DNA of 59,465 nt. Source: Candidatus Heimdallarchaeota archaeon LC_3. Lineage in GTDB: Archaea > Asgardarchaeota > Heimdallarchaeia > Hodarchaeales > LC-3. The notes below the pieces were generated by a model that had not been told where the DNA came from, searched no databases, and saw only the letters and a list, made by a program, of their open reading frames with translations. Location of the stretch: assembly GCA_001940645.1 (NCBI GenBank), contig MDVS01000046.1, forward strand, positions 1 to 59,465. Reading direction: 5' to 3'. Of this stretch, positions 43,372 to 52,348 are shown piece by piece; positions within the stretch are counted from its first letter, which is position 1; every line of letters begins with the position of its first letter. The position numbers and the translations under genes are program-made.

Positions 43372-44661
43372 CTAATTATATCGAGGTATTGGAACAGTTA
43401 CTCCAGCATCCAAAACAACTAAAGCATTTTTAATTTCACTATCTTCTGACGTTACCATATCTATCCATTCTTGAATACTATCAATTGGCCTGATAAGATC
43501 ATTTAATGGATTTTCAAGTTTATATTCACTTTTAATAAAAATCTTGTTCTTTAAACTTATCTCAAGAATTTTAGCAGATTTATGATAACCTAATTTATAA
43601 TTGTTTTTTATATATAATAAAAATTCATCTAGGGCCATGTTTTTATTGTAAACTGAATTAAAAGGTTCTAAAAATTTGTTAGGTCCAATTCCTTCAATGC
43701 ATGGACTTATTAGTAAGATTTTTGTTTTATTATTAAAAATCAATCTTGAATTTTCTATGGCCTTATGTGATTGGTAAAAAGTCCTGTCTAAAGGTGGATA
43801 AAGAACTAACAATACCAGATCATAAGAATTTGAGACTTTAACTTGGAAAACATTTTTAGCATGATTTACGCAATTTGTTAGACTTGAAAATATAGTGCCA
43901 CCATATACTCCTTCAATAATTCCTTTACTATCTTGAAGCAATTGAAATGAAAACACCGGTTTTTTCATCTTATCAATAGTGATTGTTAAGCATTCTATGA
44001 AATCATCATGAACAGGATTTCCAGTTAATTTACAGATTTGAGAATCAGGGGAAAGTGCATGAATATGTGTTTGCGTAATAGTTTTTTTTCCGGCACAACC
44101 AGGAATTATACTTTTTCTTCCCCCTGTCCATCCTCCAAAATAATGAGGTTCGACTGAATTTATTGTAATAATTCTATCATATTTACTATTGAATAACAAT
44201 TTGTTAACCCAAATTTCAGTGTTGAAAGTCGGGCTTTTTCCACAATATTCTAAATCATCATCAGAATCATATTTATGATTATAAACAACTGGATTTAATT
44301 TGATTATTTCTTCACTTAAAATTTCTGTCAATTCATTTTCAGTGGCACTTCTATGAGAACCAGTAGCTATTAAGAATTCATATTGGATTGTTTTTTGATG
44401 AAATATTGGTAAAATTTTTTCTAAAATCCAAGAAGAGGGAGTAGCACGAGTAGCATCGTTGATTATTATAAGAATAATGGAATCTTCAGAAGATTTTGAA
44501 TTAAGGAAATCGATCCATTCTTTTGATTCTAAAATTATATTCATCATTTTATGGTTAGTATCGGGATCGGTTTCAGATAAATTAGGTTTACATTCAGAGA
44601 CCTTGACATTAATTGGAAAGTTTATCTCAATTTTATTATTACCGTAAGAAATTTGCATCAT
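43372..44661 (-). CDS. LarA-family (nickel-pincer racemase-like) protein
   Basis: A 429-residue LarA-family protein. The N-terminal domain has INDATRATP (about 67-75), TGSHRSATENE with His103, YNHKY with His129, and EPHYFGGWTGGRKSIIPG with Lys183, the position to which the nickel-pincer cofactor is attached in lactate racemase; THIHALSPD supplies His199/His201. All catalytic positions are kept. LarA isomerises lactate, and paralogues act on other 2-hydroxy acids. The cofactor-making genes larB, larC and larE are not in this window. It is the third gene of the operon, after mazG (22 bp). Confidence 0.88.
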   Translation of the reverse strand: MMQISYGNNKIEINFPINVKVSECKPNLSETDPDTNHKMMNIILESKEWIDFLNSKSSEDSIILIIINDATRATPSSWILEKILPIFHQKTIQYEFLIATGSHRSATENELTEILSEEIIKLNPVVYNHKYDSDDDLEYCGKSPTFNTEIWVNKLLFNSKYDRIITINSVEPHYFGGWTGGRKSIIPGCAGKKTITQTHIHALSPDSQICKLTGNPVHDDFIECLTITIDKMKKPVFSFQLLQDSKGIIEGVYGGTIFSSLTNCVNHAKNVFQVKVSNSYDLVLLVLYPPLDRTFYQSHKAIENSRLIFNNKTKILLISPCIEGIGPNKFLEPFNSVYNKNMALDEFLLYIKNNYKLGYHKSAKILEISLKNKIFIKSEYKLENPLNDLIRPIDSIQEWIDMVTSEDSEIKNALVVLDAGVTVPIPRYN

Positions 44662-44683
44662 GAACCCTTCTATTTTTATTAAT

Positions 44684-45034
44684 TCACTTTTTTAATGTCC
44701 ACCTATCAATATCACGCTTATCAAATTTGGAAAGTGTTTTCTCAATAGCTTCTCCTAATTCAATATTAAAAGTATTAGCTAGGCAAATTATTGAAAATAA
44801 TATGTCACCAAATTCAATTTCTAATGCTGCAAAATTTTCATATTTGACTTCATTTAATTTTAAGGGTTTTACTTTTTCATAATGATTTATAATTTTAGCT
44901 AATTCACCAATTTCTTCAATTAATGCAGCAAATTGAGCTAATGGAGACCAATATCCCTCTTCAAATTTATTGATCCATTCATCAACCCTTTTTTGATAAT
45001 GTTTCATTGAATCACTGCTAAAATCCCTGTTCAT
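44684..45034 (-). CDS. MazG-like nucleotide pyrophosphohydrolase
   Basis: A 116-residue single MazG domain of the kind that hydrolyses nucleoside triphosphates to monophosphates. The metal-binding motif is complete: AALIEEIGELAKIINH (E-E-x-x-E near residues 39-45) and, about 30 residues later, EIEFGDILFSIICLAN (E-x-x-D). The final helix FDKRDIDRWT matches the conserved end. The length is that of the single-domain archaeal enzymes. It is the second gene of the five-gene operon, 30 bp after the nucleotidyltransferase. Confidence 0.9.
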   Translation of the reverse strand: MNRDFSSDSMKHYQKRVDEWINKFEEGYWSPLAQFAALIEEIGELAKIINHYEKVKPLKLNEVKYENFAALEIEFGDILFSIICLANTFNIELGEAIEKTLSKFDKRDIDRWTLKK

Positions 45035-45064
45035 ACTAACACCACACTGATTGTTAGAAATTAA

Positions 45065-46066
45065 CTAAATTGTTATTTGATACTTTTTGATATAATCTTC
45101 AGAGATTTGATATATTTCTAGATCATTATTAGAATTTGAATAAAGTATTGAGTTCCTAAATTTTTGCTTATCTTTAATAACTGTCTTAGGAAGAATTAAG
45201 CAATTATCAATTTTGCAATTATTACCTATTAAGGATTTGTACCCAATAATACTATGTACTATAGTACTTGAAGGGGAAATGATTGCTGTTGTATCAAAAT
45301 CGCTTGATTCACACATAATCATATTGAACCTCCAAAGATCATCAGGAGTGGAAATATGATCCCAATCTGGAGTTTCTATCCCTTTTATAGACCCATTTTT
45401 TTTGAGTATCACTTCGAATGCTGTTGGAATTTCATACTCACCACGTATTGATATCGGAATTTCACTCAAAATATTAAAGAAGCTCGAATCAAAGGTATAA
45501 GCTGATGTTGCAGCTAATAAACTTAATATTTCATCTTTAGAAGGTTTTTCAACTATTTTTTGAATTAAACGCCTTTTATTAATTAAAACACTGCTTAATG
45601 TTATTATTTCCTTACTTGTAACCTTCTTTAAAGCTATTGTTACTTCTGGAACATCCTGCAGATGATGATTTATTAAATTAAATATAGTTTCTGATGAAAA
45701 ATAATTATCTCCTGCCATTGCAAAAATAAATTCACATTTAATATAATCTTTCGCTTGAAGGAGAGCATGTGCAGTTCCCAAGGCTTCTTTTTGGATAGCA
45801 TAAGTAATAGGAGTATTTCTTGTCAGAGGATGGATTTTAAAATAATTTTTTATGAAATTGAAATTGGAAGGAGAAACTATAATAATTATTGATTTCATGC
45901 CTATTTCATCCATTCGTTCAGCTAATAATGCTAATAAGGGTTTATTACAGATCGGTAACATAGGTTTTGAGATCTCATAAGACAGTGGACGCATTCTTGT
46001 TCCCCCACCTGCTGCTAAAATAACACCATCAACAGGCGTTTTTAAAAAACCAAATTTTGCTGACAT
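45065..46066 (-). CDS. Sugar-1-phosphate nucleotidyltransferase
   Basis: A 333-residue enzyme that makes nucleotide sugars. The N-terminal Rossmann-like domain begins GVILAAGGGTRMRPLSYEISKPMLP (about 14-38), with the G-x-G-T-R-M-x-P-L and K-P pyrophosphorylase motifs, and FIFAMAGDNYF provides the metal-binding GD. The C-terminal ~90 residues look like a short left-handed beta-helix (SSTIVHSIIGYKSLIGNNCKI), as in many archaeal bifunctional-type transferases, but without a second catalytic motif. I chose ATG 46066 over the TTG at 46084, which would add six residues. It is the first gene of the five-gene operon. Confidence 0.9.
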   Translation of the reverse strand: MSAKFGFLKTPVDGVILAAGGGTRMRPLSYEISKPMLPICNKPLLALLAERMDEIGMKSIIIIVSPSNFNFIKNYFKIHPLTRNTPITYAIQKEALGTAHALLQAKDYIKCEFIFAMAGDNYFSSETIFNLINHHLQDVPEVTIALKKVTSKEIITLSSVLINKRRLIQKIVEKPSKDEILSLLAATSAYTFDSSFFNILSEIPISIRGEYEIPTAFEVILKKNGSIKGIETPDWDHISTPDDLWRFNMIMCESSDFDTTAIISPSSTIVHSIIGYKSLIGNNCKIDNCLILPKTVIKDKQKFRNSILYSNSNNDLEIYQISEDYIKKYQITI

Positions 46067-46149
46067 TAATATGAATTCTCCCAAAAAAAGATTCTTAATG
46101 ATTTTTTATTAAATAGTTAATTCATATAAAAAAGTGGAAGAGACCTTTT

Positions 46150-47106
46150 TTGAAATTTCTTGTGTATAAAAGTGAAAAATTTGATCCTTATTGGATGCCT
46201 TCAAAAATTTTATTTCTAAATTGGTTTCTAATGACTTCTTGGATAATAGGACTCGTTTTCATGTTAATAAATTCAATATTTATAGAAAATATTAATATTT
46301 TTCTTAGTCTGGGTGCTACCTTAATTTTTACTGGATTTATAACAGGTTATTTATCATGTTTAACCGACATTGGTGATCATCCACCTGCTGGAATTAAATG
46401 GGGAGTTTTCAATGGACTGTATATGAGTTTAGGATTCTTAATTCTTAATACTTTCTTACCCAATCTAAACATTTTTTTGAATATTCTTAACTTAGTAACC
46501 TTATTCATCTTTGCTATGCTATTATCTGGATTTTTTGGTATTATTGGAAGATTTCATCATGAAATTAATATTAACTTAAGAATGGAGAAATATTATCATA
46601 TTAAAAGACCATGGATTCCGTTTGTATTCAGCACTATATTAGCATTTATCATATTATATTATTTAACAATTTTAGCATTAATTCAACCCACTTTTGACCA
46701 AGAAACGTTGGGATATTTATTAGCTCCTAATTTGTGGCACTTAATCAAGCTAGCTTATGTAATCCTAGTAATTTTTTATTTTATCATTTACATATTTCTA
46801 ATAATTGATCTTATTAAGAATGATTTCTTTAAAAAGTATACAAAATTAGATAAAGGAAGTAAAATAATAATTACTTTTACTTTAATCTTTCCCCTAATAT
46901 CCATTATCTTAATTATCTCTATTTTACCTCAAATACTATCTCTAACTGATGTAGATTCAATGGGAAATATGATCATCGGTCAAGGGGTTTGGAATACCAG
47001 TTATGGTGTTATGTTAGTTAATTATATAGGAATACTGATAGTTTTATTAAAACTGACTTATGAAATAGAAATAATTGACTTTAAATTATACAACAGAGCA
47101 AAATAA
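46150..47106 (+). CDS. Hypothetical polytopic membrane protein
   Basis: A 318-residue protein with about eight membrane segments (near residues 23-45, 48-70, 85-105, 108-135, 155-178, 190-215, 230-250, 285-305). The start is a TTG at 46150; a GTG four codons later is possible. Motif-like patches include TDIGDHPPAG in a loop and GRFHHEININ between segments; the two contain conserved-looking His residues but no known signature. It is divergent from the nucleotidyltransferase operon. No family was recognised. Confidence 0.65.
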   Translation: MKFLVYKSEKFDPYWMPSKILFLNWFLMTSWIIGLVFMLINSIFIENINIFLSLGATLIFTGFITGYLSCLTDIGDHPPAGIKWGVFNGLYMSLGFLILNTFLPNLNIFLNILNLVTLFIFAMLLSGFFGIIGRFHHEININLRMEKYYHIKRPWIPFVFSTILAFIILYYLTILALIQPTFDQETLGYLLAPNLWHLIKLAYVILVIFYFIIYIFLIIDLIKNDFFKKYTKLDKGSKIIITFTLIFPLISIILIISILPQILSLTDVDSMGNMIIGQGVWNTSYGVMLVNYIGILIVLLKLTYEIEIIDFKLYNRAK

Positions 47107-47202
47107 TTAAAGATTAGTTGATAATATGGAAAAATTTAATTAAAATCAGTAAGATTATTTTTAAAAATAAAGAAGATTTAAGTAATATTATTAGGTGAAA
47201 CC

Positions 47203-47736
47203 ATGTCCGATCAAGAAGAAGTAAAAAATTTTCGCTTATCAAGGAATGACTTTTTACTTAAGTCTTCAGAAAGTCCTATACCTCCCGAAACTCGTGAAAA
47301 ATTAGGAGAACTTCCGTTTTTTCCGATAAAAGACGAATTTCGAATAAAAGTGGACTTACATGAACGTTCAAAGCCAAAAGAAGTTGATGTTGTTAACATG
47401 GTTGGAATAACAAAAACTGTTAACAGAATCGGTAAAATAGAATTTCATATTTCAGGATCAAATGAGAAACATACATTAGAAGTTTATGAAGATCCTGAAG
47501 AGAAGTTTATTTTCACTATATTTGGAGATTTGACTAATAATTCAAATGAAACTTATGGAGCTGGAAGATATGTTAAAATTGAGAAAGATTCTTCAGGATT
47601 ATTAATAGTAGATTTTAATAAAGCTATTTCTCCTTATTGTTCTTATTCCGAGAAATATCCATGTCCCCTTCCTCCCCGAAAAAATAGATTAAATGTGAGA
47701 ATAGATGCTGGTGAAAAATATATTGGTGATCATTAA
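47203..47736 (+). CDS. DUF1684-family protein
   Basis: A 177-residue cytoplasmic protein. The family signature is clear: LPFFPIKDEFRIKV near residue 36, TIFGDLTNNSNETYGAGRYV near 105-124, and DFNKAISPYCSYSEKYPCPLPP near 138-160, with RLNVRIDAGEKY at the end. AGGTGA at 47193-47198 lies 4 nt upstream of ATG 47203, a strong ribosome binding site. The family's biochemical role is unknown to me. The conserved Cys residues and acidic turns hint at a metal or ligand site. It is convergent with the mptE-like gene, 15 bp away. Confidence 0.9.
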   Translation: MSDQEEVKNFRLSRNDFLLKSSESPIPPETREKLGELPFFPIKDEFRIKVDLHERSKPKEVDVVNMVGITKTVNRIGKIEFHISGSNEKHTLEVYEDPEEKFIFTIFGDLTNNSNETYGAGRYVKIEKDSSGLLIVDFNKAISPYCSYSEKYPCPLPPRKNRLNVRIDAGEKYIGDH

Positions 47737-47751
47737 AATAGAGATGTTTTT

Positions 47752-48513
47752 CTAGTTTCTTTCTGAAAATACAATAATTTCATGATATTTATACCATTTT
47801 CCTCCTAAAATCGTAATGAATTTTTTTGCAAATTGTAACTTTTTTTGCTTGAAACTACTCGCTAAGGTGTTATTTTTTAAATAAGGTTTACTATATTTTC
47901 CAATAATATTCCCAAAATCGAAACCAAATAGTATTATAGAGCATGGAAGGGTAAAGTGCAATGCGAGTGATAAAGCGCGATCCCCATCAGTAAAACCACC
48001 GTAATTCTGTATTAATGGGGGAATTGGTTTGGACTGAACAGTGGGAATCCAATATTTTAATTGAGAAATCCTAGGAAACCACTTTTCAATTAAATTATGG
48101 TTGTCTCCATGAGCATGTAAAAAAAGAATACTCTCCTTCCTCCCAGCTTCAATAATTGATTCCATATCTCCATCAAAATCAGAACAAACTATATCAGGAA
48201 CAATGTCGTTTTCAATAAGTGCTTGGGTAGCTCCATCTGAAGAAATAATTACATGTTTTTTCTTAAGATAACTATTTTTTTGAAACATATCAAGATGACC
48301 AATTAAACTAGGTCCAGCTCCAAAAATAAAAACGTTATTAGTTTTAAAGCGTTTTTTTGTCTCGGATATTGAGTCATCTATAATTTTCATTGAATTTTTT
48401 GCTTTATTAACAATTTTATTCCAATAAATTGCCTCTAGCTCGTCCTTCTTTTTGTCAACACCCATTTCTACAATAATAGTTTCATAGTATTGTTCCCATT
48501 GATTCCAATACAT
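47752..48513 (-). CDS. mptE: 6-hydroxymethyl-7,8-dihydropterin pyrophosphokinase, MptE type
   Basis: A 253-residue archaeal enzyme of the DUF115 type that adds pyrophosphate to 6-hydroxymethyl-dihydropterin, a step to folate or tetrahydromethanopterin-like cofactors. Motifs: VFIFGAGPSLIGHLD (about 61-75), IISSDGATQALIENDIVPDI and VCSDFDGD with the acidic metal ligands, then FLHAHGDNH and GGFTDGDRALSLA. Length is typical of archaeal MptE. It is divergent from the DUF460 gene, whose start lies 73 bp away, and is probably transcribed alone. Confidence 0.88.
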   Translation of the reverse strand: MYWNQWEQYYETIIVEMGVDKKKDELEAIYWNKIVNKAKNSMKIIDDSISETKKRFKTNNVFIFGAGPSLIGHLDMFQKNSYLKKKHVIISSDGATQALIENDIVPDIVCSDFDGDMESIIEAGRKESILFLHAHGDNHNLIEKWFPRISQLKYWIPTVQSKPIPPLIQNYGGFTDGDRALSLALHFTLPCSIILFGFDFGNIIGKYSKPYLKNNTLASSFKQKKLQFAKKFITILGGKWYKYHEIIVFSERN

Positions 48514-48586
48514 AGTTTATTTTTCCTATCAAATACATTAAAATTGTCATACAAAAATAATTAATAAAACCTATTTTAATATCGAG

Positions 48587-50944
48587 GTGGATTTTGCGTC
48601 TAATTATAAAGAGAAAACCATTTTTGGGTTAGATATTCTCCCTAATCGAGCAAAAGGTTCTAATTTTTCTATTATAGTTCTTAAGGTTAGCAATACTACC
48701 TCTACAAACAATGAAAGGAAGATAAATGAATATAATGAGAAAGAAAATCAAGAAAACCTCGATATTCCTGAATATAATGAAAAAATGACTGTTATCACAG
48801 CAATCAATGAAATTAATTTTTACAACTTAATAGGATTAATTCGGAAGAATAGGCCAGATATTATTGCTATTGACAATATTACTGAATTATCTGCAAATAA
48901 GGGTGGAATCATTCCATTTGCAAAAAAAATTCCTGAAAAATGTCAAATTATTCAAGTAACCGGAAGTCCTCGGCAAGGGTTTCAAAAACTTAAAGTGTTA
49001 GCTGAAAAATATGGGATTAGAAAGGCCGGTTTAAAACATCCAACTCCATTAGAAACAGCAGAAATTGTTGCAAAATTAGCAGCAATGAATATAGGCTATC
49101 GAATGGTAGCATTTGAGGATGAAATTAAAATAGCTGTCTCTAAGAGTCGCGGAATAGGAAAAGGAGGATGGTCAGCTCCACGCTATGAACGAAACATGAA
49201 AATTTCAGTTTTAAATATCGATAAAGAAATAGGTCGTGCTCTTTCAGATAATTCTATTGATTTTGATCATTTTGTTTATCCAAAACGGACAATATTCATA
49301 GTAAGACCAGATATGGAAAATTTTACTTTAAATTGGTTCAAGATACTTTGTAAAAAATTAGGCAATGATTTAGCAGATGTGCGAATAAGTCGTATTCCCA
49401 AGTCATCTATTGAATTTGTACCTTTATCTACTAATGCACCATCTAGCATGTCCTTTAAAATCATTAAATCTATTATTGTAGGAGTTGATCCAGGAACCAC
49501 TACTGGATTAGCTATTATTGATATTAAAACTCAGAAATTAATATTTCTAAACAGTTTCAGAGATTTCGGTACTTCTCAATTGGTTCGTTTGATTGCTCAG
49601 TTTGGTAAAGCTGTCTTAATTTGTACTGATGTTATTGATATTCCACATACTATAGTTCGATTAGGAAAAATTCTTGGGGGAGAAGTTTATTCTCCAATAT
49701 CAAATTCAACGATCTCACGAACTGAAAAGCGTGAAGTAGTTCAGACTTTTTTAGAAAAAATAAACAAATCTCATGAAAGACAAGATTCTCATCAAAGAGA
49801 TGCATTATTTGCTGCACTAAAAGGTTTTCAATCCATTGAAAAAATAGTATTAAAAACAAGAGATTTTCTCTCATCCAGACCTGATTTAGGTAGATATTTT
49901 GATCAAATAATTACTCAAGTCATTAATGGAGTTCCACTTCATGCAGTGCTAAATGAAATCGAATTAAAGATTGAAACAGATGCATTAAAGAGTAAATTAG
50001 ATCAAGAAACAGACAATAATGCTAACATACTATTAAAAAGAGAATTGGAAAAAATTCAATCAAAACTAGTTGATTTAGAAAATTCACTTTATGAAGCTGA
50101 ACTAGATAGAAAAAGAACTGCTACTGAAAACATTTTTATGAAAAATCAATTATATGATTTAAAAGAGAGAAATAAGAAAATCAAGAATAATAGAATCCAG
50201 AAAATTGACAAAGACAACAGAATTGATGAAAAACTAAGAGAAATTGTTAAATACAAGAAAATTATTGAAAGTAAGGTAGGAGAAATTGATAAAGCTTATT
50301 CAACTATTGAAATTTTGAAAAAATTTCGATTAATTTGGGCTAAAGGAAATAAAGTTCCTATCAAAGCCATAACAAATTTACAAGATCAAGCACTTTATCT
50401 AGCAAATAAAGAGCTAGGAGTTTTTCCCGGAGATATTATTCTCTTACTTGATCCACAAGGAGGAGCGCAAATAACAGCTTCCAATTTGGTGAAGAAAAAG
50501 ATTAAAGCAGTAATAATTCCTAAGGGCTTTTTAAAGCGAATGAGCCATTTAGCACGTAAAACTTTCGAAGAAGGGACCATTCCATTATTTGAAGAGGATA
50601 TTATTACATTTGATCCAGAAAAAAGTCCAGAAACTAGAAAAAATAAGATTGTTCTTTTCGATGATTTGTATATAGCAGATAAGAAGTATATTTATCGTCG
50701 TATAGCACAAGCGGAACTTGAATATATACGTAAAGAAGTTGAAGAAAAGAAAATCCAACACCAAAAGAGAAGTGGATTTTTAGAACCAATAATTGAGGAA
50801 AAATATCAATTGGAAGTACTAATACAACAATATCAGAATTCTAGGAAGGGAATCTCTTTAGTGACTAATGATTTATATTATTTAGAAAATTCTGAAAACG
50901 ATTTTAATTTCTCAGAACATGATGATTATGATGAAGATTTCTAA
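48587..50944 (+). CDS. DUF460 protein with RNase H/RuvC-like fold
   Basis: A 785-residue protein found widely in archaea. The GTG at 48587 overlaps a GAGGTGG sequence, and I see no better in-frame start downstream. The N-terminal part (about 1-220) has RPDIIAIDNITELSA and VSKSRGIGKGGWSAPRYER, hallmarks of DUF460. Residues ~295-420 form an RNase H-like domain: VGVDPGTTTGLAI, ICTDVIDIP and HQRDALFAAL supply candidate acidic residues. A coiled coil follows (about 450-580). The C-terminal domain includes LLDPQGGAQITA and AVIIPKGFL. A nucleic-acid role is likely but not shown. Confidence 0.9.
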   Translation: MDFASNYKEKTIFGLDILPNRAKGSNFSIIVLKVSNTTSTNNERKINEYNEKENQENLDIPEYNEKMTVITAINEINFYNLIGLIRKNRPDIIAIDNITELSANKGGIIPFAKKIPEKCQIIQVTGSPRQGFQKLKVLAEKYGIRKAGLKHPTPLETAEIVAKLAAMNIGYRMVAFEDEIKIAVSKSRGIGKGGWSAPRYERNMKISVLNIDKEIGRALSDNSIDFDHFVYPKRTIFIVRPDMENFTLNWFKILCKKLGNDLADVRISRIPKSSIEFVPLSTNAPSSMSFKIIKSIIVGVDPGTTTGLAIIDIKTQKLIFLNSFRDFGTSQLVRLIAQFGKAVLICTDVIDIPHTIVRLGKILGGEVYSPISNSTISRTEKREVVQTFLEKINKSHERQDSHQRDALFAALKGFQSIEKIVLKTRDFLSSRPDLGRYFDQIITQVINGVPLHAVLNEIELKIETDALKSKLDQETDNNANILLKRELEKIQSKLVDLENSLYEAELDRKRTATENIFMKNQLYDLKERNKKIKNNRIQKIDKDNRIDEKLREIVKYKKIIESKVGEIDKAYSTIEILKKFRLIWAKGNKVPIKAITNLQDQALYLANKELGVFPGDIILLLDPQGGAQITASNLVKKKIKAVIIPKGFLKRMSHLARKTFEEGTIPLFEEDIITFDPEKSPETRKNKIVLFDDLYIADKKYIYRRIAQAELEYIRKEVEEKKIQHQKRSGFLEPIIEEKYQLEVLIQQYQNSRKGISLVTNDLYYLENSENDFNFSEHDDYDEDF

Positions 50945-51701
50945 AACAGAATTGCGTTCATTAATAACACAGGATCTAAATAAGCAAGAAATCAGTAAAG
51001 AATTAAGAAAAAAATTTAATATTACAAAAATATATTATTCTTCCCTTGATCCTACTGAATTAGATGAAGATTTAGTGGAGTTGTTAACCAAAGTTGATTA
51101 TATTCTTTTTTCAAAATGGATAAGATCGAGAGTATTACCTGCTTATTTTGGGTTGATTTTAACAATTTTAGGGTTATTAATACAAATAATGGTTTTCCTG
51201 ATTATTTTTAGTTACTTCGATTATGTAGATCCTTTTATTATTTTTAATTTTATCTTTTTATTAATATTTATTCAATCTGCGGTTTTACATGCACCTGCAC
51301 ATTATATAATAGGAATAATTTTCGGAATTAAAACTAGGAATATCTTTATAGCAAAAAGTTCGATAGGAAAAGCAAATAATTTCTTTAAATATTTAGCAAA
51401 AATAATGATTGTTCCTGGATTAAAATACGACTTAAAATCATTTTTAGAATCATCTAAACATAAACGTGCATTGTTTCTTTCAGCAGGAATCTGGATTACG
51501 TATCCTCTGTTATTTTTTAATCTGATTTTTGTCACAATATATCATGAAGCTATTTTACCAGATTTTATTCCAAATTTTGTTTTGGTTTTTATTATCGGGA
51601 TGAGTATGTTTGTTATATTTACCTCATTGAAATATTATGGAGATCTCTATAAAGTCAAAGAATTATATAAAAAAAGAGAAGGAATTGAAGTTATTGAGTA
51701 A
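50919..51701 (+). CDS. Membrane protein with HAPAH motif, possibly a degenerate site-2-protease-like fold
   Basis: A 260-residue protein with four or five membrane segments (about 74-100, 104-125, 170-195, 205-235). It overlaps the DUF460 gene by 26 bp; alternative ATGs at 50922, 50928 and 50931 would shorten it slightly. Residues 124-137 read HAPAHYIIGIIFGI, similar in spacing to the H-E-x-x-H...G of M50 proteases but with Ala in place of the catalytic Glu and no later N-P-D-G motif. It is either an inactive relative or an unrelated membrane protein. No family was confirmed. Confidence 0.6.
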   Translation: MMIMMKISKTELRSLITQDLNKQEISKELRKKFNITKIYYSSLDPTELDEDLVELLTKVDYILFSKWIRSRVLPAYFGLILTILGLLIQIMVFLIIFSYFDYVDPFIIFNFIFLLIFIQSAVLHAPAHYIIGIIFGIKTRNIFIAKSSIGKANNFFKYLAKIMIVPGLKYDLKSFLESSKHKRALFLSAGIWITYPLLFFNLIFVTIYHEAILPDFIPNFVLVFIIGMSMFVIFTSLKYYGDLYKVKELYKKREGIEVIE

Positions 51702-51717
51702 CGAATGGTTTGTTTAT

Positions 51718-52335
51718 TTAAGATAGTGAAAGCCCAAGGCGGTTTTCGATATTCTTTATATTTGCATTTGCTTGATCTCGGACTTTTTTGAGTAAAGATT
51801 GGCCATGAGAGTCCATAGCAACAACAAGAGGACCGAAGTTTTCTCCTTCAAAAACCCATAATGCTTCAGGAGTCCCTAAATCCAGCCAATGAACCTCTTT
51901 CATAGTACTATTCTTAATACCTTTAGCAGCTAAGACACCTGCACCGCCAGTAAAAATTGTATAAACGGCTTTATATTTTTGAAGAGCTGTAAGTGTTCGA
52001 TCATCCATACCACCTTTACCAATAATAACTTTTATACCAAAGGCCTCAAGAAATTCAGGTTCAAATAAATTCATTCTACTCGAAGTTGTAGGCCCTGCTG
52101 CCATTACTTTCCACTTTCCTTCCGCTGTTTGTTGTACAACTGGTCCACAGTGGAATAAAGCTAGACCCTTTGGATTTATGGGAAAAGATTTTCCTTCCTT
52201 TGCATGTTCAAGAGCTCTTTCATGAGCTTCATCTCGGCCCATAAACATTTCGCCATTTAAGTATAAAATATCTCCAGTACGTAGCTTTTCAACATCTTCA
52301 TCTGTTAAAGGCAAATTTAATCTATATTCAACCAT
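51718..52335 (-). CDS. Fumarate hydratase, class I, beta subunit
   Basis: A 205-residue C-terminal-type subunit of the oxygen-sensitive, iron-sulfur fumarase. Motifs: GDILYLNGEMFMGRDEAHERA (about 23-43), LALFHCGPVV, AAGPTTSSRMNLFEPEFLE and IGKGGMDDRT, all found in class I beta subunits. The start is ATG 52335, 4-7 nt after GGAGG; an upstream in-frame ATG inside the alpha subunit would add 32 residues with no family match. It follows the alpha gene by 13 bp. Converts fumarate and malate in the central carbon cycle. Confidence 0.93.
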   Translation of the reverse strand: MVEYRLNLPLTDEDVEKLRTGDILYLNGEMFMGRDEAHERALEHAKEGKSFPINPKGLALFHCGPVVQQTAEGKWKVMAAGPTTSSRMNLFEPEFLEAFGIKVIIGKGGMDDRTLTALQKYKAVYTIFTGGAGVLAAKGIKNSTMKEVHWLDLGTPEALWVFEGENFGPLVVAMDSHGQSLLKKVRDQANANIKNIENRLGLSLS

Positions 52336-52348
52336 TTTTTTTCCTCCA

